This document shows positions 1 through 7,848 of a stretch of 57,044 nucleotides of DNA, piece by piece. Below the pieces are notes generated by a model. That model was given only the letters and a program-made list of their open reading frames with translations, was not told the origin of the DNA and made no database searches. The stretch comes from Magnetococcales bacterium (lineage in GTDB: Bacteria > Pseudomonadota > Magnetococcia > Magnetococcales > UBA8363). Numbering within the stretch: the first letter of the stretch is position 1; every line of letters starts with the position of its first letter. The position numbers and the translations under genes were made by a program. The stretch covers positions 1-57,044 of the forward strand of contig JADGCQ010000013.1 in assembly GCA_015228925.1 (NCBI GenBank), read 5' to 3'.

Positions 1-96
1 GGTTCCGATGCTGGCTCTGGCGTCGGTTCCGATGCTGGCTCTGGCGTCGGTTCCGATGCTGGCTCTGGCGTCGGTTCCGGTGTTGGCTCTGGCGTA
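1..96. repeat. Tandem 24-bp repeat, four units
   Basis: Three identical 24-bp units and a fourth diverged unit lie head to tail. They are in frame with the minus-strand gene and encode TPEPASEP (the fourth unit gives TPEPTPEP). The array touches the left edge, so its full copy number is unknown. Such arrays expand and contract by slippage. Confidence 0.9.
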
Positions 97-677
97 GTTA
101 CACCACCCGTGACCGTCTGGCCCGGAGCCAGAACGGTTGCATCCTGTGCGCCATCTGAAATGCCAGGCACAGGTCCACCCGCCGTCGCGTTCGCTTCACC
201 CGCATCATCCGTCGGTTCGTCGGGACTTGCAGCCCCAACCCCACCACCAGCGACACCGGTAACGGGATCTTGATTGGTCTGATCTGGATTGGCACCAGGT
301 TCTGTTCCTGCGGGATCACTGGGGGGTGATGCCGTCGTGGCGCGAGAGGCCGAAGGGGCAGCACCATCCCCTGGTGTTCCAGAAGATTCAAATGCAGGTG
401 CCTCCTGGGCAATGTCCATGGCGTTGTTGATACCACTCGCCAGGGAACTGATGCCATCGATCGATCCCTCTTCGACCCGCCCTCGATCACTGCCCATCTG
501 TATGGCAGCGGCATCGACCTGTTCGGCAACCCCTTCACCACTGGCACTGATATTTTCTTCCGCGCCGAGATCCTGGGTTCGAACGTCCTGAAGAACCGTC
601 ATATCATCCAGATTCTGCCGTTCTTCGTTCTGTTCCCCTTGGTCTTCGCCAACATCCAAACCAGTATCCTCGGCCAT
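1..677 (-). CDS. Acidic P/E/A-rich prophage protein, C-terminus outside window
   Basis: An open frame starts at ATG 677 and runs off the left edge with no stop, so at least 225 residues are visible. The protein is acidic and low in complexity (N-terminus MAEDTGLDVGED), rich in Gly, Ala, Glu, Asp, Ser and Thr, with no membrane segment. Its visible end is a tandem TPEPASEP octapeptide array encoded by the 24-bp DNA repeat at 1-96. It is the last visible gene of the prophage late region, 275 bp after the 541-aa virion-like protein. I recognise no family. It could be a virion-associated or tail accessory protein; the repeat resembles a flexible Pro-Glu linker, which suggests that a folded domain follows outside the window. 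Confidence 0.6.
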   Translation of the reverse strand, partial: MAEDTGLDVGEDQGEQNEERQNLDDMTVLQDVRTQDLGAEENISASGEGVAEQVDAAAIQMGSDRGRVEEGSIDGISSLASGINNAMDIAQEAPAFESSGTPGDGAAPSASRATTASPPSDPAGTEPGANPDQTNQDPVTGVAGGGVGAASPDEPTDDAGEANATAGGPVPGISDGAQDATVLAPGQTVTGGVTTPEPTPEPTPEPASEPTPEPASEPTPEPASE

Positions 678-859
678 GTCATAAACTCCCATCGACAACT
701 TCATTGCGTTAATACCTGGACCCGCCAGGAATTCATCAAGACACTCTCCCTTCTAATATACGGTGATCCTGCCTATCACGCTCAAAAATTTTCTCTTTTT
801 TTGTAACAGAATTGTAACTGGTGGTCGAATGGAAAGAATAGGCGCGGCGATGGTGGGTT

Positions 860-891
860 CGCTGGATTCCCACACACACGGGAATCCAGCG
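860..891. other. Perfect 12-bp inverted repeat (hairpin)
   Basis: Arms at 860-871 and 880-891 are perfectly complementary around an 8-nt acacacac loop. The hairpin lies between the end of the 541-aa gene (953) and the start of the next gene (677). No T-run follows on either strand, so it is not a canonical intrinsic terminator; it may be an mRNA-stabilising or processing hairpin. Confidence 0.6.
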
Positions 892-952
892 TTCATCATT
901 TCAGGAGAGATTGAGACAATGCGGGATAAAACGTAACGTGGAATGGATCCAA

Positions 953-2578
953 TTAACGGATATTGGCTAACCTGGATTGATAATTCCTGGTCACCGCCAG
1001 GGTGTTTTGAATCCTACGGGTGACCGGATCGGATTGCGCATTCAAGCCGTACAAAGTGCTATTGGTCACGGGTGTGGGTTGGAATTCCGGCAATCCCAAT
1101 TCCTTGCGCACGGCAGCGGCCATCTGATTCTGTGGCGTCGGCGTACCATCCATCACCCCAACCTTGGCCATGTCGCCAAAAATATTGAAGGCACCCGCCA
1201 TTTGCGCCTTTTTCATATCCAACTGCCCTTGTAACAGGGCTTGATTCTGCGATTGGGAACCGCGCAATTGTTCCAAAGCCATGGCCTGCTCGGCATCAAC
1301 CGATTTCAGTCGCAGTTGGCCCGCCTCTTCACGGTCCATCAGTAACTGTTTGTCCTTCAGATCTTCTTCCCGACGCCACTTTTCCAGATCAAAAGCTTGC
1401 ATCGCCTGTTGTTGCGCCATAACTTGCTGCATCTCACCTTGACGGGCAGCGGTCTCCTGATTCATCAAATTTTGCTGGCGACTGACATCGATGCTGATAT
1501 CCCCCTGCAACCGGGCAAGATCCCTATCCACCAGTCCCCGCTGCCGCGCCATTTCCATATCGGCCTGGCTCCGAAAACCTATTTCAGCCATGGATTGCCG
1601 ACCCGCCATATCCTGAAGGGCAAACTGGTTATCTGCCGCCATCCCCGCCAATCCCCATTGATTTTGCATCCCGGCAAACCCCGATTCCAGATTGGCCACC
1701 GCTGCCGCCTGTTCCGAAGCCAGTTGCGACTCCATGCGACCACGGGCAATCCCTTCGGAAATCCCTTGGCGACTGGAACCAAAATGTCCCATCATCACCC
1801 CTTCCCCGGTCAATTGCGGCATCATCTCCTGGGAAAATGCCAGTCGTTGCGCATCCGCTTGGCTCTGCAACTGCTGCCCCAAAGCACGACGTGCCCCTTG
1901 GAACTGCTGTTGTAACTCCGCCTGATAGGCGGCACGCATCAAGGAACCGTCAGGTATCGTCGGTGTCCGGGTGGTGCTGGGGGCGACTACCGGCAAGGTT
2001 GTGGCTGCCACCTCCTGGGACGGGGATGGGCGTTCTGCCGGAACATTTTCTCCCCCCAATGCCGTAAGACGTTGATCCAAAACACGGTTGGCCTTCCCGG
2101 CCAGTTGCTCGTAGGAACCTCCCCATTCCGGTGTCTCCAAATCCTCGGAAATGGCCCCAAATTCCTTGGCCAACGTTTGATAGGTGCCAGGGCCTCCCTG
2201 TTTGATTTCACTAAACAGTAATGAGCGTGCATCGCTATTGTCGCCCAGTCTTTGCAACAAGGATTGTTTGGCGGTTTCGGCCTCATTTTCAAAACGTTGC
2301 TTGGCCTGGTGCAAATTATTTTCCTGATTCGCCGAAAGCTTGCCGCCCGTTCCCGCATTGGCTTGCGCCTTCAACGTTTCCAGATGTTCCAACTGGGCTT
2401 TGGCATTGAGAAAATGGTTGTATAACCCTTTCGCTTCATCGTCCCCCGCATTCTTCCAATAAGAGGCAATGGAATCCTTGAGGAATCCCGTGGCGTTTTC
2501 CCCAGGAGCCTGAGACCGCAAACGGCTCCTCCGATTGGCCCCCGAAGCAGAATGGGGCGCGGCGATTTCTTGAGGCAT
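953..2578 (-). CDS. Virion-associated protein, Gln/Ala-rich helical (candidate ejection/internal protein)
   Basis: This 541-aa protein has no signal peptide or membrane helix. Residues from about 215 to 450 are rich in Gln, Ala, Met and charged residues and predict long helices/coiled coil (for example MMGHFGSSRQG and EGIARGRMESQL). A Gly-Ser-Ser-Arg-Gln-Gly turn followed by Ala/Gln-rich helices is, from general knowledge, common in podovirus internal or ejection proteins encoded after the tail genes. That position fits here, but the assignment is inference. It lies 17 bp after the 87-aa gene and probably shares its transcript. The start ATG 2578 is preceded by an AGGAG-like site. A tail-fibre or tape-like scaffold role is an alternative. 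Confidence 0.6.
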   Translation of the reverse strand: MPQEIAAPHSASGANRRSRLRSQAPGENATGFLKDSIASYWKNAGDDEAKGLYNHFLNAKAQLEHLETLKAQANAGTGGKLSANQENNLHQAKQRFENEAETAKQSLLQRLGDNSDARSLLFSEIKQGGPGTYQTLAKEFGAISEDLETPEWGGSYEQLAGKANRVLDQRLTALGGENVPAERPSPSQEVAATTLPVVAPSTTRTPTIPDGSLMRAAYQAELQQQFQGARRALGQQLQSQADAQRLAFSQEMMPQLTGEGVMMGHFGSSRQGISEGIARGRMESQLASEQAAAVANLESGFAGMQNQWGLAGMAADNQFALQDMAGRQSMAEIGFRSQADMEMARQRGLVDRDLARLQGDISIDVSRQQNLMNQETAARQGEMQQVMAQQQAMQAFDLEKWRREEDLKDKQLLMDREEAGQLRLKSVDAEQAMALEQLRGSQSQNQALLQGQLDMKKAQMAGAFNIFGDMAKVGVMDGTPTPQNQMAAAVRKELGLPEFQPTPVTNSTLYGLNAQSDPVTRRIQNTLAVTRNYQSRLANIR

Positions 2579-2595
2579 GGCTGCTCTCCTTCACT

Positions 2596-2859
2596 TTATA
2601 ATTTGATCCATTGACCATTTTCACGGCCATAAAATCCTCCCCCTGAGCCGGGATTCCAGTGCGTACCATCGGCATAAACCAAGTTTCCGTCCTCCGATTT
2701 GGTCGGCTCGGTATGCAACACCGCCAGTGTGACCATCTCTTTGGCCTCGCGTGTGGCATTGGCGATGCGGCTCAGTTCCTGGTAAACCCAGGATCCCAAT
2801 TGCTCAGGTTGGGCAGGGGGTAGATTGACGCCGTAAACGGCGCCCAGATTGGCAATCAT
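2596..2859 (-). CDS. Small phage structural-region protein (87 aa)
   Basis: The N-terminal half (LPPAQPEQLGSWVYQEL) is a predicted helix. The C-terminal half ends in a Gly/aromatic-rich stretch (YADGTHWNPG, GFYGRENGQW). Small proteins with such an N-terminal helix and a terminal aromatic patch are common between tail genes of podophages, where their role is mostly unknown. The start ATG lies 3 bp after the upstream stop, and an AAGGAAAA sequence inside the end of that gene serves as the ribosome site, so translation is probably coupled. Confidence 0.6.
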   Translation of the reverse strand: MIANLGAVYGVNLPPAQPEQLGSWVYQELSRIANATREAKEMVTLAVLHTEPTKSEDGNLVYADGTHWNPGSGGGFYGRENGQWIKL

Positions 2860-2862
2860 CGG

Positions 2863-3327
2863 TCAGTATTTTCCTTGTGGTTCAAATTCCAGGGTATACC
2901 CCAACAGGGTCCAACCCATGTCGGTGGTACTTTGAAAACGGATGGCGATAAAACGGCCAGTCATCGCCAAATCGGCAACGCTCTGACAAGCCTCGGCAAA
3001 ATGAGAATGGGTGCTGGGATCAAATGCGTGCGCCGTCCCCCAAGTGATGGCATCCCCCAGTTTTTTCTGAAATCCCAGTTGGATAGCCACAGACCCGGTC
3101 GCCTCCATATCGGGCCACAGATCACTGATTTGAAACTGTCCCGGCCCCCCACCACCGATGGGAAGGCTCTCCCGGGTCAAGGTCGCAGTCATGGCAACCC
3201 CATCGGCACTTTCACCAGCATCGCAAAGATAGATCTTTTGGTTCGCCGCTGAGGCCATCAGCAAATCGGGTTCGGTACGCCGGTAGCGATCACCGACCCC
3301 ATAGGTTGAAAAATCGATGGATCCCAT
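2863..3327 (-). CDS. Stand-alone copy of the sialidase-like protein's C-terminal domain
   Basis: The start is set at ATG 3327 because AGGAG lies 8 nt upstream and because the N-terminus MGSIDFSTYG parallels the neighbouring protein's (M)GAIDYNLSAWG. The 154-aa protein is one domain that also forms the C-terminus of the neighbour at 3368-4873. Shared features include YRRTEPDLL/LRRVEPDFI, the DAGES/DAGET turn, ITWGTAH/MVHWHPP and the terminal TGRFIAIRF...GYTLEFEPQGKY pattern. The pair therefore arose by duplication. The fold is probably beta-rich. Its role in the virion (tail-spike accessory or decoration) is inferred from position only. Confidence 0.65.
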   Translation of the reverse strand: MGSIDFSTYGVGDRYRRTEPDLLMASAANQKIYLCDAGESADGVAMTATLTRESLPIGGGGPGQFQISDLWPDMEATGSVAIQLGFQKKLGDAITWGTAHAFDPSTHSHFAEACQSVADLAMTGRFIAIRFQSTTDMGWTLLGYTLEFEPQGKY

Positions 3328-3367
3328 CGTGGTTTCTCCTGTTACACCTGAGGTTTGAAATTTTCCC

Positions 3368-4873
3368 TTAATAACGGCCACATTGTTCGTACACCAGGGT
3401 GTAACCATGCATGGCCCATTGGCAGTCGATGTCGATGATGAAGCGGACCGCGATGAAACGACCGGTCACTCGTACCGGAACATAATCGGCGGTATAGGGA
3501 TTGAGTACGACGGGTGGGTGCCAATGGACCATTTCATCGGAGGACATCTGACTCCCCACCTGGATGGTGATATCGGTGTTCATGGAGCAATCGGGCCAGA
3601 CCTCCAGGATCGTCACCACATTTCCCGGCCCTTCCGGCGTCAATCCCACCCGCTCCAGCACCGAGGGAATAATCGATCCATTTCCGGTTTCCCCAGCATC
3701 CATGAGATAAAAATGGTTGCCGACCCCCGAAGCGATAAAATCGGGTTCGACCCGTCTTAACCGTGGTGTTTGATGAATCACCACAATATCGCCGGTGACA
3801 AACTGCACCTTCCCCACGGTGGTACTGATACCGATGGTCGTGGCAACCGCCAAGTTGCCGTTGGCCCAAATGGGTTGGATATCGGCTGGAGTTTTCCATG
3901 ATGCGGCGGTAAACACATCATCCCCTTGGATCCAGGTGTTCCCGTTGTTGGTGGAATAGACATGCCGGATCGTGTGGAGCGTTCCCAAATAGACAAACAC
4001 ATGGAGGGTACCGTTGGGATCTTTGAGAAGACCAGGAGGAGACCAAAGATCAAACACCAACGGACTGGTCAGAATGGACCGGGAGACCCAGGAATGACCA
4101 CCATTGGTGGAAAGTGCGGCAGTCAAGGTTTGACCTGAGACATAAACAATGACCAGTTGCCCTCTGCCGGAAGCATGAAGGGAGGCGGCCATAGCTTGTC
4201 CGGCATTCCAATCTTTGCTCCAAGGTTTCCAGGTCACACCGCTGTCCGCAGATCGGGTGATGAACGTTTCCCTTTGATCCTCGATAATCGCTTCGCTCAA
4301 AACATAAATATGGCCACTGGCATCCATGGCCAAGCGCATGTGGATGGCCCAACCCAGGTGAGGCAGGGCCGTTGCAACCAAGCGCGGTCCATTCCAGGTG
4401 ACACCGGAATCGTCGGAAATCACAAGGTAGATAGAACCATCGTCATCATCGCGCAACAGGAGAACCAAGCGCGTACCGGTGGAGACGGCATCAAGCTGGC
4501 GCGAACAATGGTCAAGGTCATTGGTGACGGCTTGAATGCCCCAGGTCGCCCCTTCATCGAAGGAACGGGCATGTTGCGGGATATAACCGGCGTCCACATA
4601 AAACAGGTGGACGGTACCGGCGGCATCCACCACCAGGGCCGAGGCATGACGGTAAAATTCGACACCGCCCGCAACCACCTGGCAATCGACCCAGGTGGCA
4701 CCACGATCAGAAGATGAGGCAACATGAACAGCCCCCCCTTGAACCACTCTGGAGATGTAGATCGTACCATCGGCATCCACCGCCGCATCGCATCCGCCAC
4801 ACAGGCAACCTCCAGAACCAGAAACATCGACAATCGGACCCCACGCGGAAAGATTATAATCAATAGCTCCCAA
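3368..4873 (-). CDS. Sialidase-fold (Asp-box/BNR) tail protein
   Basis: This 501-aa protein carries at least six Asp-box motifs, S-x-D-x-G-x-T-W: SSDRGATW, SFDEGATW, SDDSGVTW, SADSGVTW, STNGGHSW and STNNGNTW. They are spaced as in a six-bladed sialidase/BNR beta-propeller. The last ~150 residues are a second domain shared with the adjacent gene at 2863. I chose TTG 4873 as start: GGGAGG lies 5 nt upstream and the resulting N-terminus matches the paralogue, whereas the longer frame to 4978 has no good ribosome site and adds an unrelated leader that crosses the terminator. A receptor-binding or glycan-processing role in the virion is inferred. I did not verify a sialidase arginine triad, so it may bind rather than cleave. 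Confidence 0.7.
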   Translation of the reverse strand: MGAIDYNLSAWGPIVDVSGSGGCLCGGCDAAVDADGTIYISRVVQGGAVHVASSSDRGATWVDCQVVAGGVEFYRHASALVVDAAGTVHLFYVDAGYIPQHARSFDEGATWGIQAVTNDLDHCSRQLDAVSTGTRLVLLLRDDDDGSIYLVISDDSGVTWNGPRLVATALPHLGWAIHMRLAMDASGHIYVLSEAIIEDQRETFITRSADSGVTWKPWSKDWNAGQAMAASLHASGRGQLVIVYVSGQTLTAALSTNGGHSWVSRSILTSPLVFDLWSPPGLLKDPNGTLHVFVYLGTLHTIRHVYSTNNGNTWIQGDDVFTAASWKTPADIQPIWANGNLAVATTIGISTTVGKVQFVTGDIVVIHQTPRLRRVEPDFIASGVGNHFYLMDAGETGNGSIIPSVLERVGLTPEGPGNVVTILEVWPDCSMNTDITIQVGSQMSSDEMVHWHPPVVLNPYTADYVPVRVTGRFIAVRFIIDIDCQWAMHGYTLVYEQCGRY

Positions 4874-4923
4874 GGAAACCTCCCAAACTTGGCTATTTAT
4901 TGTTGTTTTTAAAAGATAATGAC

Positions 4924-4952
4924 GCAAAAATTCCCAAAGCGATCGCTTCGGG
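4924..4952 (-). terminator. Intrinsic terminator after membrane cassette 1
   Basis: On the minus strand CCCGAAG-CGATCG-CTTTGGG forms a 7-bp stem (with one G-T pair) followed at once by AATTTTTG. It sits 75 bp downstream of the 265-aa membrane gene and before the sialidase-like gene. It closes the two-gene cassette; phage late transcripts would need antitermination to pass it. Confidence 0.6.
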
Positions 4953-5026
4953 TTTGACGGACAGGCATGATTTTCCAAAGAGGATTTTTTGGGTGTGTTG
5001 CAGAATGTAATGATACTTACAGGAGT

Positions 5027-5824
5027 CTACCGGGACAAAATGACCGAACTGGCGTGATTCATTGCACCGCTACGGGACAAAACAATCGCCTGAGTGATGA
5101 AGGCAGACAAGGTAGCTGAAATAACGGCAACAACAACGGCCTTCACAAGGTCATGCTTTTTATCCTGTTTACGTTCCTCAAGCCGCTTGGCAGCGTCTTC
5201 TTCACGCTCACCGCGCCGCTTTCCCTCGCGGACGAGAAAGGAAACGGTAACGGGATCATCGTGGATCGTTGCCAGGGAATCCCGGATATTCAACGCAAGT
5301 CCCATGGCGGCTTCGTACCGTGCAATGGCACTTGACCATTGCGCTTCGGCCTCCATTTTTTTGGCGTCGATATAGGCCACCTTGCATTCCCGCTTGAGTT
5401 GTTGGATCCTCTTGATATGCGTGATTCTGTCTTTGAAATTACCATCAAGATTATCGTCAGCCAGCAGGATGTAGTCCAGAAGCTCTACGAGTACTTTGTC
5501 TTCTTCCAAAATACTGTTGATGGCAATCTTGTAGGAATCCAGCGTACCCCGTTTGATGTGGGAATCGACAGCCTTGCGAATCTCTCTTGCGGAATCGGTT
5601 TCGTTTTCAACATTCACCAGCCCACGGACGATGTGGTGCAGGCAAGAAAACATCTCATTGCTGACGTTTTCAGGACGCCTGCCATTTTCTTCGCCAGTAG
5701 CGGTTCGGAAAACCGGATGAAACTCACACCAATATTTGGCAACCAAATCGGCCAACGCACCCTGGACTTTTTCGCTTTTCAGAAGAGACTGCGCTCGACT
5801 ACGATACGGATCCTGGTCTACCAT
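5027..5824 (-). CDS. C-tail-anchored protein, prophage moron cassette 1 (265 aa)
   Basis: I recognise no family. Residues 1-225 are charged and helical (about 105-220 with coiled-coil character; KRRGEREEDAAKRLEER precedes the membrane). A single predicted transmembrane helix follows at about 226-250 (VVVAVISATLSAF), with a 15-residue tail. There is no signal peptide, so the bulk is expected in the cytoplasm, anchored by its C-terminus. The start ATG overlaps the stop of the 75-aa gene (ATGGTAG), which implies translational coupling. The pair has its own promoter and terminator inside the phage late operon. Superinfection exclusion or another lysogen trait is inferred, not shown. Confidence 0.6.
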   Translation of the reverse strand: MVDQDPYRSRAQSLLKSEKVQGALADLVAKYWCEFHPVFRTATGEENGRRPENVSNEMFSCLHHIVRGLVNVENETDSAREIRKAVDSHIKRGTLDSYKIAINSILEEDKVLVELLDYILLADDNLDGNFKDRITHIKRIQQLKRECKVAYIDAKKMEAEAQWSSAIARYEAAMGLALNIRDSLATIHDDPVTVSFLVREGKRRGEREEDAAKRLEERKQDKKHDLVKAVVVAVISATLSAFITQAIVLSRSGAMNHASSVILSR

Positions 5825-6045
5825 TGCTCTAAAATTTTCATGGTGCGACGATCCAACTCTTCGGCAGAGACCCCCTCGCCCTCCCGCACATGCCCTCTGC
5901 TCACACGTATTGGAGAAAGTGGCACACCGGGGCTACCCCGCAAGAATTTTTCAATCGCGGCCCTGCTGATGATTGGATTGACACGGAGAGGGATTTCGGT
6001 ACCCATTTCCTCGATATGTCTCCTATCGGACGCAAACAAAGACAT
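5818..6045 (-). CDS. Small soluble protein, first gene of moron cassette 1 (75 aa)
   Basis: A 75-aa basic-acidic mixed protein (MSLFASDRRHIEEMG, ending TMKILEQW) with no membrane helix and no recognised family. AAGG lies 7 nt before ATG 6045. It ends inside the start of the 265-aa membrane-anchored gene (ATGGTAG), so the two are made together. A regulator or partner of the membrane protein would fit this layout, but nothing in the sequence proves it. Confidence 0.55.
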   Translation of the reverse strand: MSLFASDRRHIEEMGTEIPLRVNPIISRAAIEKFLRGSPGVPLSPIRVSRGHVREGEGVSAEELDRRTMKILEQW

Positions 6046-6101
6046 AGAAGCACCTTTCCGGCACTTAGTTAAGAGTTTCTGCCACAGTTACATGACTCGT
6101 C

Positions 6102-6130
6102 ACGGTAGCAAGAAATGATTATCGGGTCAA
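6102..6130 (-). promoter_or_regulatory. Promoter of moron cassette 1
   Basis: On the minus strand TTGACC (6130-6125) and TACCGT (6107-6102) are separated by exactly 17 bp, about 57 bp upstream of ATG 6045. The same spacing and near-identical boxes occur before cassette 2 (17967-17995), which supports both. The -10 box is weak (3 of 6), so activity may need an activator or be low. Confidence 0.45.
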
Positions 6131-6199
6131 AACAAAAAACGCAGTCGGCTTCACTTTTGCAACCTGGGGCAAAACCACTCCCCAGGCTCCTACCACCCT

Positions 6200-7633
6200 T
6201 TACACCTCCGACATGGAGGAGACGTTGGGGAGGTCACGGATACCCCAGGTATTGTGGGCATAGTTATAGGTAAGGGCCAGTGAACACCAGGATGATGACC
6301 GTTCGGGAAAACAAAACCATACCTCGCGTTCGGTGCGATTAACGCTGACGAAGGCACGTTGACCATTATCGGGATCAATCTGTTGTTCCAACCAGGCGCG
6401 ATTGCGGCCAGTCAACAGGCTGTTGGCATTGTGGCCATCGAACACGTATAAATCATCGCGGCTCATGCAATAGTGTTGACCTTCCACCATGGCGACACAG
6501 TTTTGGGCCAGCAGTCCCACCGACTTGACCACGGGGGCCACCTTCCAGACGTAGGGAGGACCAACATAGGTCAATGACCAGATTTGATCATCCTTATAGA
6601 CAATAAATTGATCTCTGAGGGGCATCCCCTCCACCAAAGCGGACCCGGTTTCATCGATGACGGTCTCCCCCGCCAGTTTGGCGGCGTCCCCGACATCCCA
6701 GGTTTCGGGCACCTGTCCGGGTTCGGTGGGGTGACTCCACTTGATTACCTGGGGAAAGGCAATCCCCCCCTTGGTGGGAAAAATACCGATGAGAAACGCT
6801 TTGAAAAACCGCAAACTGCGAATGGTGGTACCGGCAGGCCAGTTGCTCAGATTGGCCAGCTGGGTGGTTTGTGACAGGGGGTTCCACATCTGTGGGGCAT
6901 CCACACAATTATTCAGATAGCCAACCCCACCCAAGGCATCGCCGTTCCACCCCAGATTCGGCTCGGCATTATAGGCACTCTGGGTCTGGTTACAACTAAT
7001 ATTGGTCACATCGCCGACAAAATCGGCGTTGGCTTCCAAGGCCAGCAAGGTATTGGTCGGGGAGGTAGCGGTGATGGTTTCGGTGAAGGTGCCGTTGCCG
7101 CTGCGGGCGGTACCGGCGATTCCCCCGACCTTGGGGGTGAGACTGCCAGCAGAATAACCAGAAATGGTGAACGAAACCGCATAAGACCGCCCAGCCTTGA
7201 TGGTAACATTCTGGGAAAGACTGCTGACACTGGTTTGGGAACCGTTGCATTGCGCCTTGTCGGTCCCCGTATTGATGGACCATCCGGTCCCCAGGGTCCA
7301 CCAGGGTTTAGAAGCGTCATAGTCATTCATCCCCCCGTCATACACCATATCGGCACCGCTGGTGGTCCGGGTAATTTCATAATGGGTGCCATCCTTGACG
7401 GTATGGACGGCATCGGTACCGCAATAACAAAGCTGGTCATACATATAGCGCAAAAAGTTGGGTGCGGTACTCAACGTCCCCAACACCGCCTTATACCCCT
7501 GCACCTTGCGGGCAGCCCCTCCGGTAAATTTGACGTTGGCCCCCGAAGAAAACGCATTGGGTGGCAGCGTATGCGCCGGTTTGTCGCTGATGATGCCAAA
7601 TTGATCCAATTGCGATACGGTAAAAAGCGGCAT
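6200..7633 (-). CDS. Tail stabilisation/tubular-like protein with inserted carbohydrate-binding-like domain
   Basis: The 477-aa protein begins MPLFTVSQLDQFGII and has repeated short strands typical of beta-propeller tail proteins of podophages (for example YDQLCYCG, IVYKDDQIWSL, CMSRDDLYVFDG, ALTYNYAHNTW). This resembles the P22 gp10 / 'phage stabilisation' type by pattern; I give the family as probable. Residues ~112-215 form an inserted beta-sandwich-like domain (WTLGTGWSI...LTPKVGG...DFVGDVTNIS). The same domain is inserted in the adaptor at 9710-10738. The end (LPNVSSMSEV) is short for a tail propeller, so the C-terminus may have been trimmed when cassette 1 entered just downstream. Confidence 0.65.
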   Translation of the reverse strand: MPLFTVSQLDQFGIISDKPAHTLPPNAFSSGANVKFTGGAARKVQGYKAVLGTLSTAPNFLRYMYDQLCYCGTDAVHTVKDGTHYEITRTTSGADMVYDGGMNDYDASKPWWTLGTGWSINTGTDKAQCNGSQTSVSSLSQNVTIKAGRSYAVSFTISGYSAGSLTPKVGGIAGTARSGNGTFTETITATSPTNTLLALEANADFVGDVTNISCNQTQSAYNAEPNLGWNGDALGGVGYLNNCVDAPQMWNPLSQTTQLANLSNWPAGTTIRSLRFFKAFLIGIFPTKGGIAFPQVIKWSHPTEPGQVPETWDVGDAAKLAGETVIDETGSALVEGMPLRDQFIVYKDDQIWSLTYVGPPYVWKVAPVVKSVGLLAQNCVAMVEGQHYCMSRDDLYVFDGHNANSLLTGRNRAWLEQQIDPDNGQRAFVSVNRTEREVWFCFPERSSSWCSLALTYNYAHNTWGIRDLPNVSSMSEV

Positions 7634-7695
7634 GGCTGTCGATGTCCTAAGTTAAGAGTCTAGCAACAGGCGACACGGCCTGCAATCATTTATGA

Positions 7696-7845
7696 TCAGA
7701 GTTGTGAACTCCAACGAGTTTCGGCGGAATAGCATCCCACGCCCACCCCACCAGGGCTATCCTCGATGGGAATGGCGTCGCCGATCAGGGTAAAATCAGC
7801 TTCGGGAATCGTCGGCAGCGTCGTGATGACACCATAATAAGACAT
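7696..7845 (-). CDS. Small tail-region protein (49 aa)
   Basis: ATG 7845 follows a strong AAGGAG site embedded in the last codons of the upstream gene (stop TAA at 7849-7851). The 49-aa product (MSYYGVITTLP...RWSSQL) ends at TGA 7698-7696. It has no membrane helix or known family. It lies between two structural genes in the same direction. The good ribosome site and tight spacing make it likely to be real. Confidence 0.55.
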   Translation of the reverse strand: MSYYGVITTLPTIPEADFTLIGDAIPIEDSPGGVGVGCYSAETRWSSQL

Positions 7846-7848
7846 GGT

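Noticed and set aside
860-891. Hairpin as intrinsic terminator
   Set aside because: The stem is perfect but no T-run follows on either strand; kept as a hairpin of unknown role.
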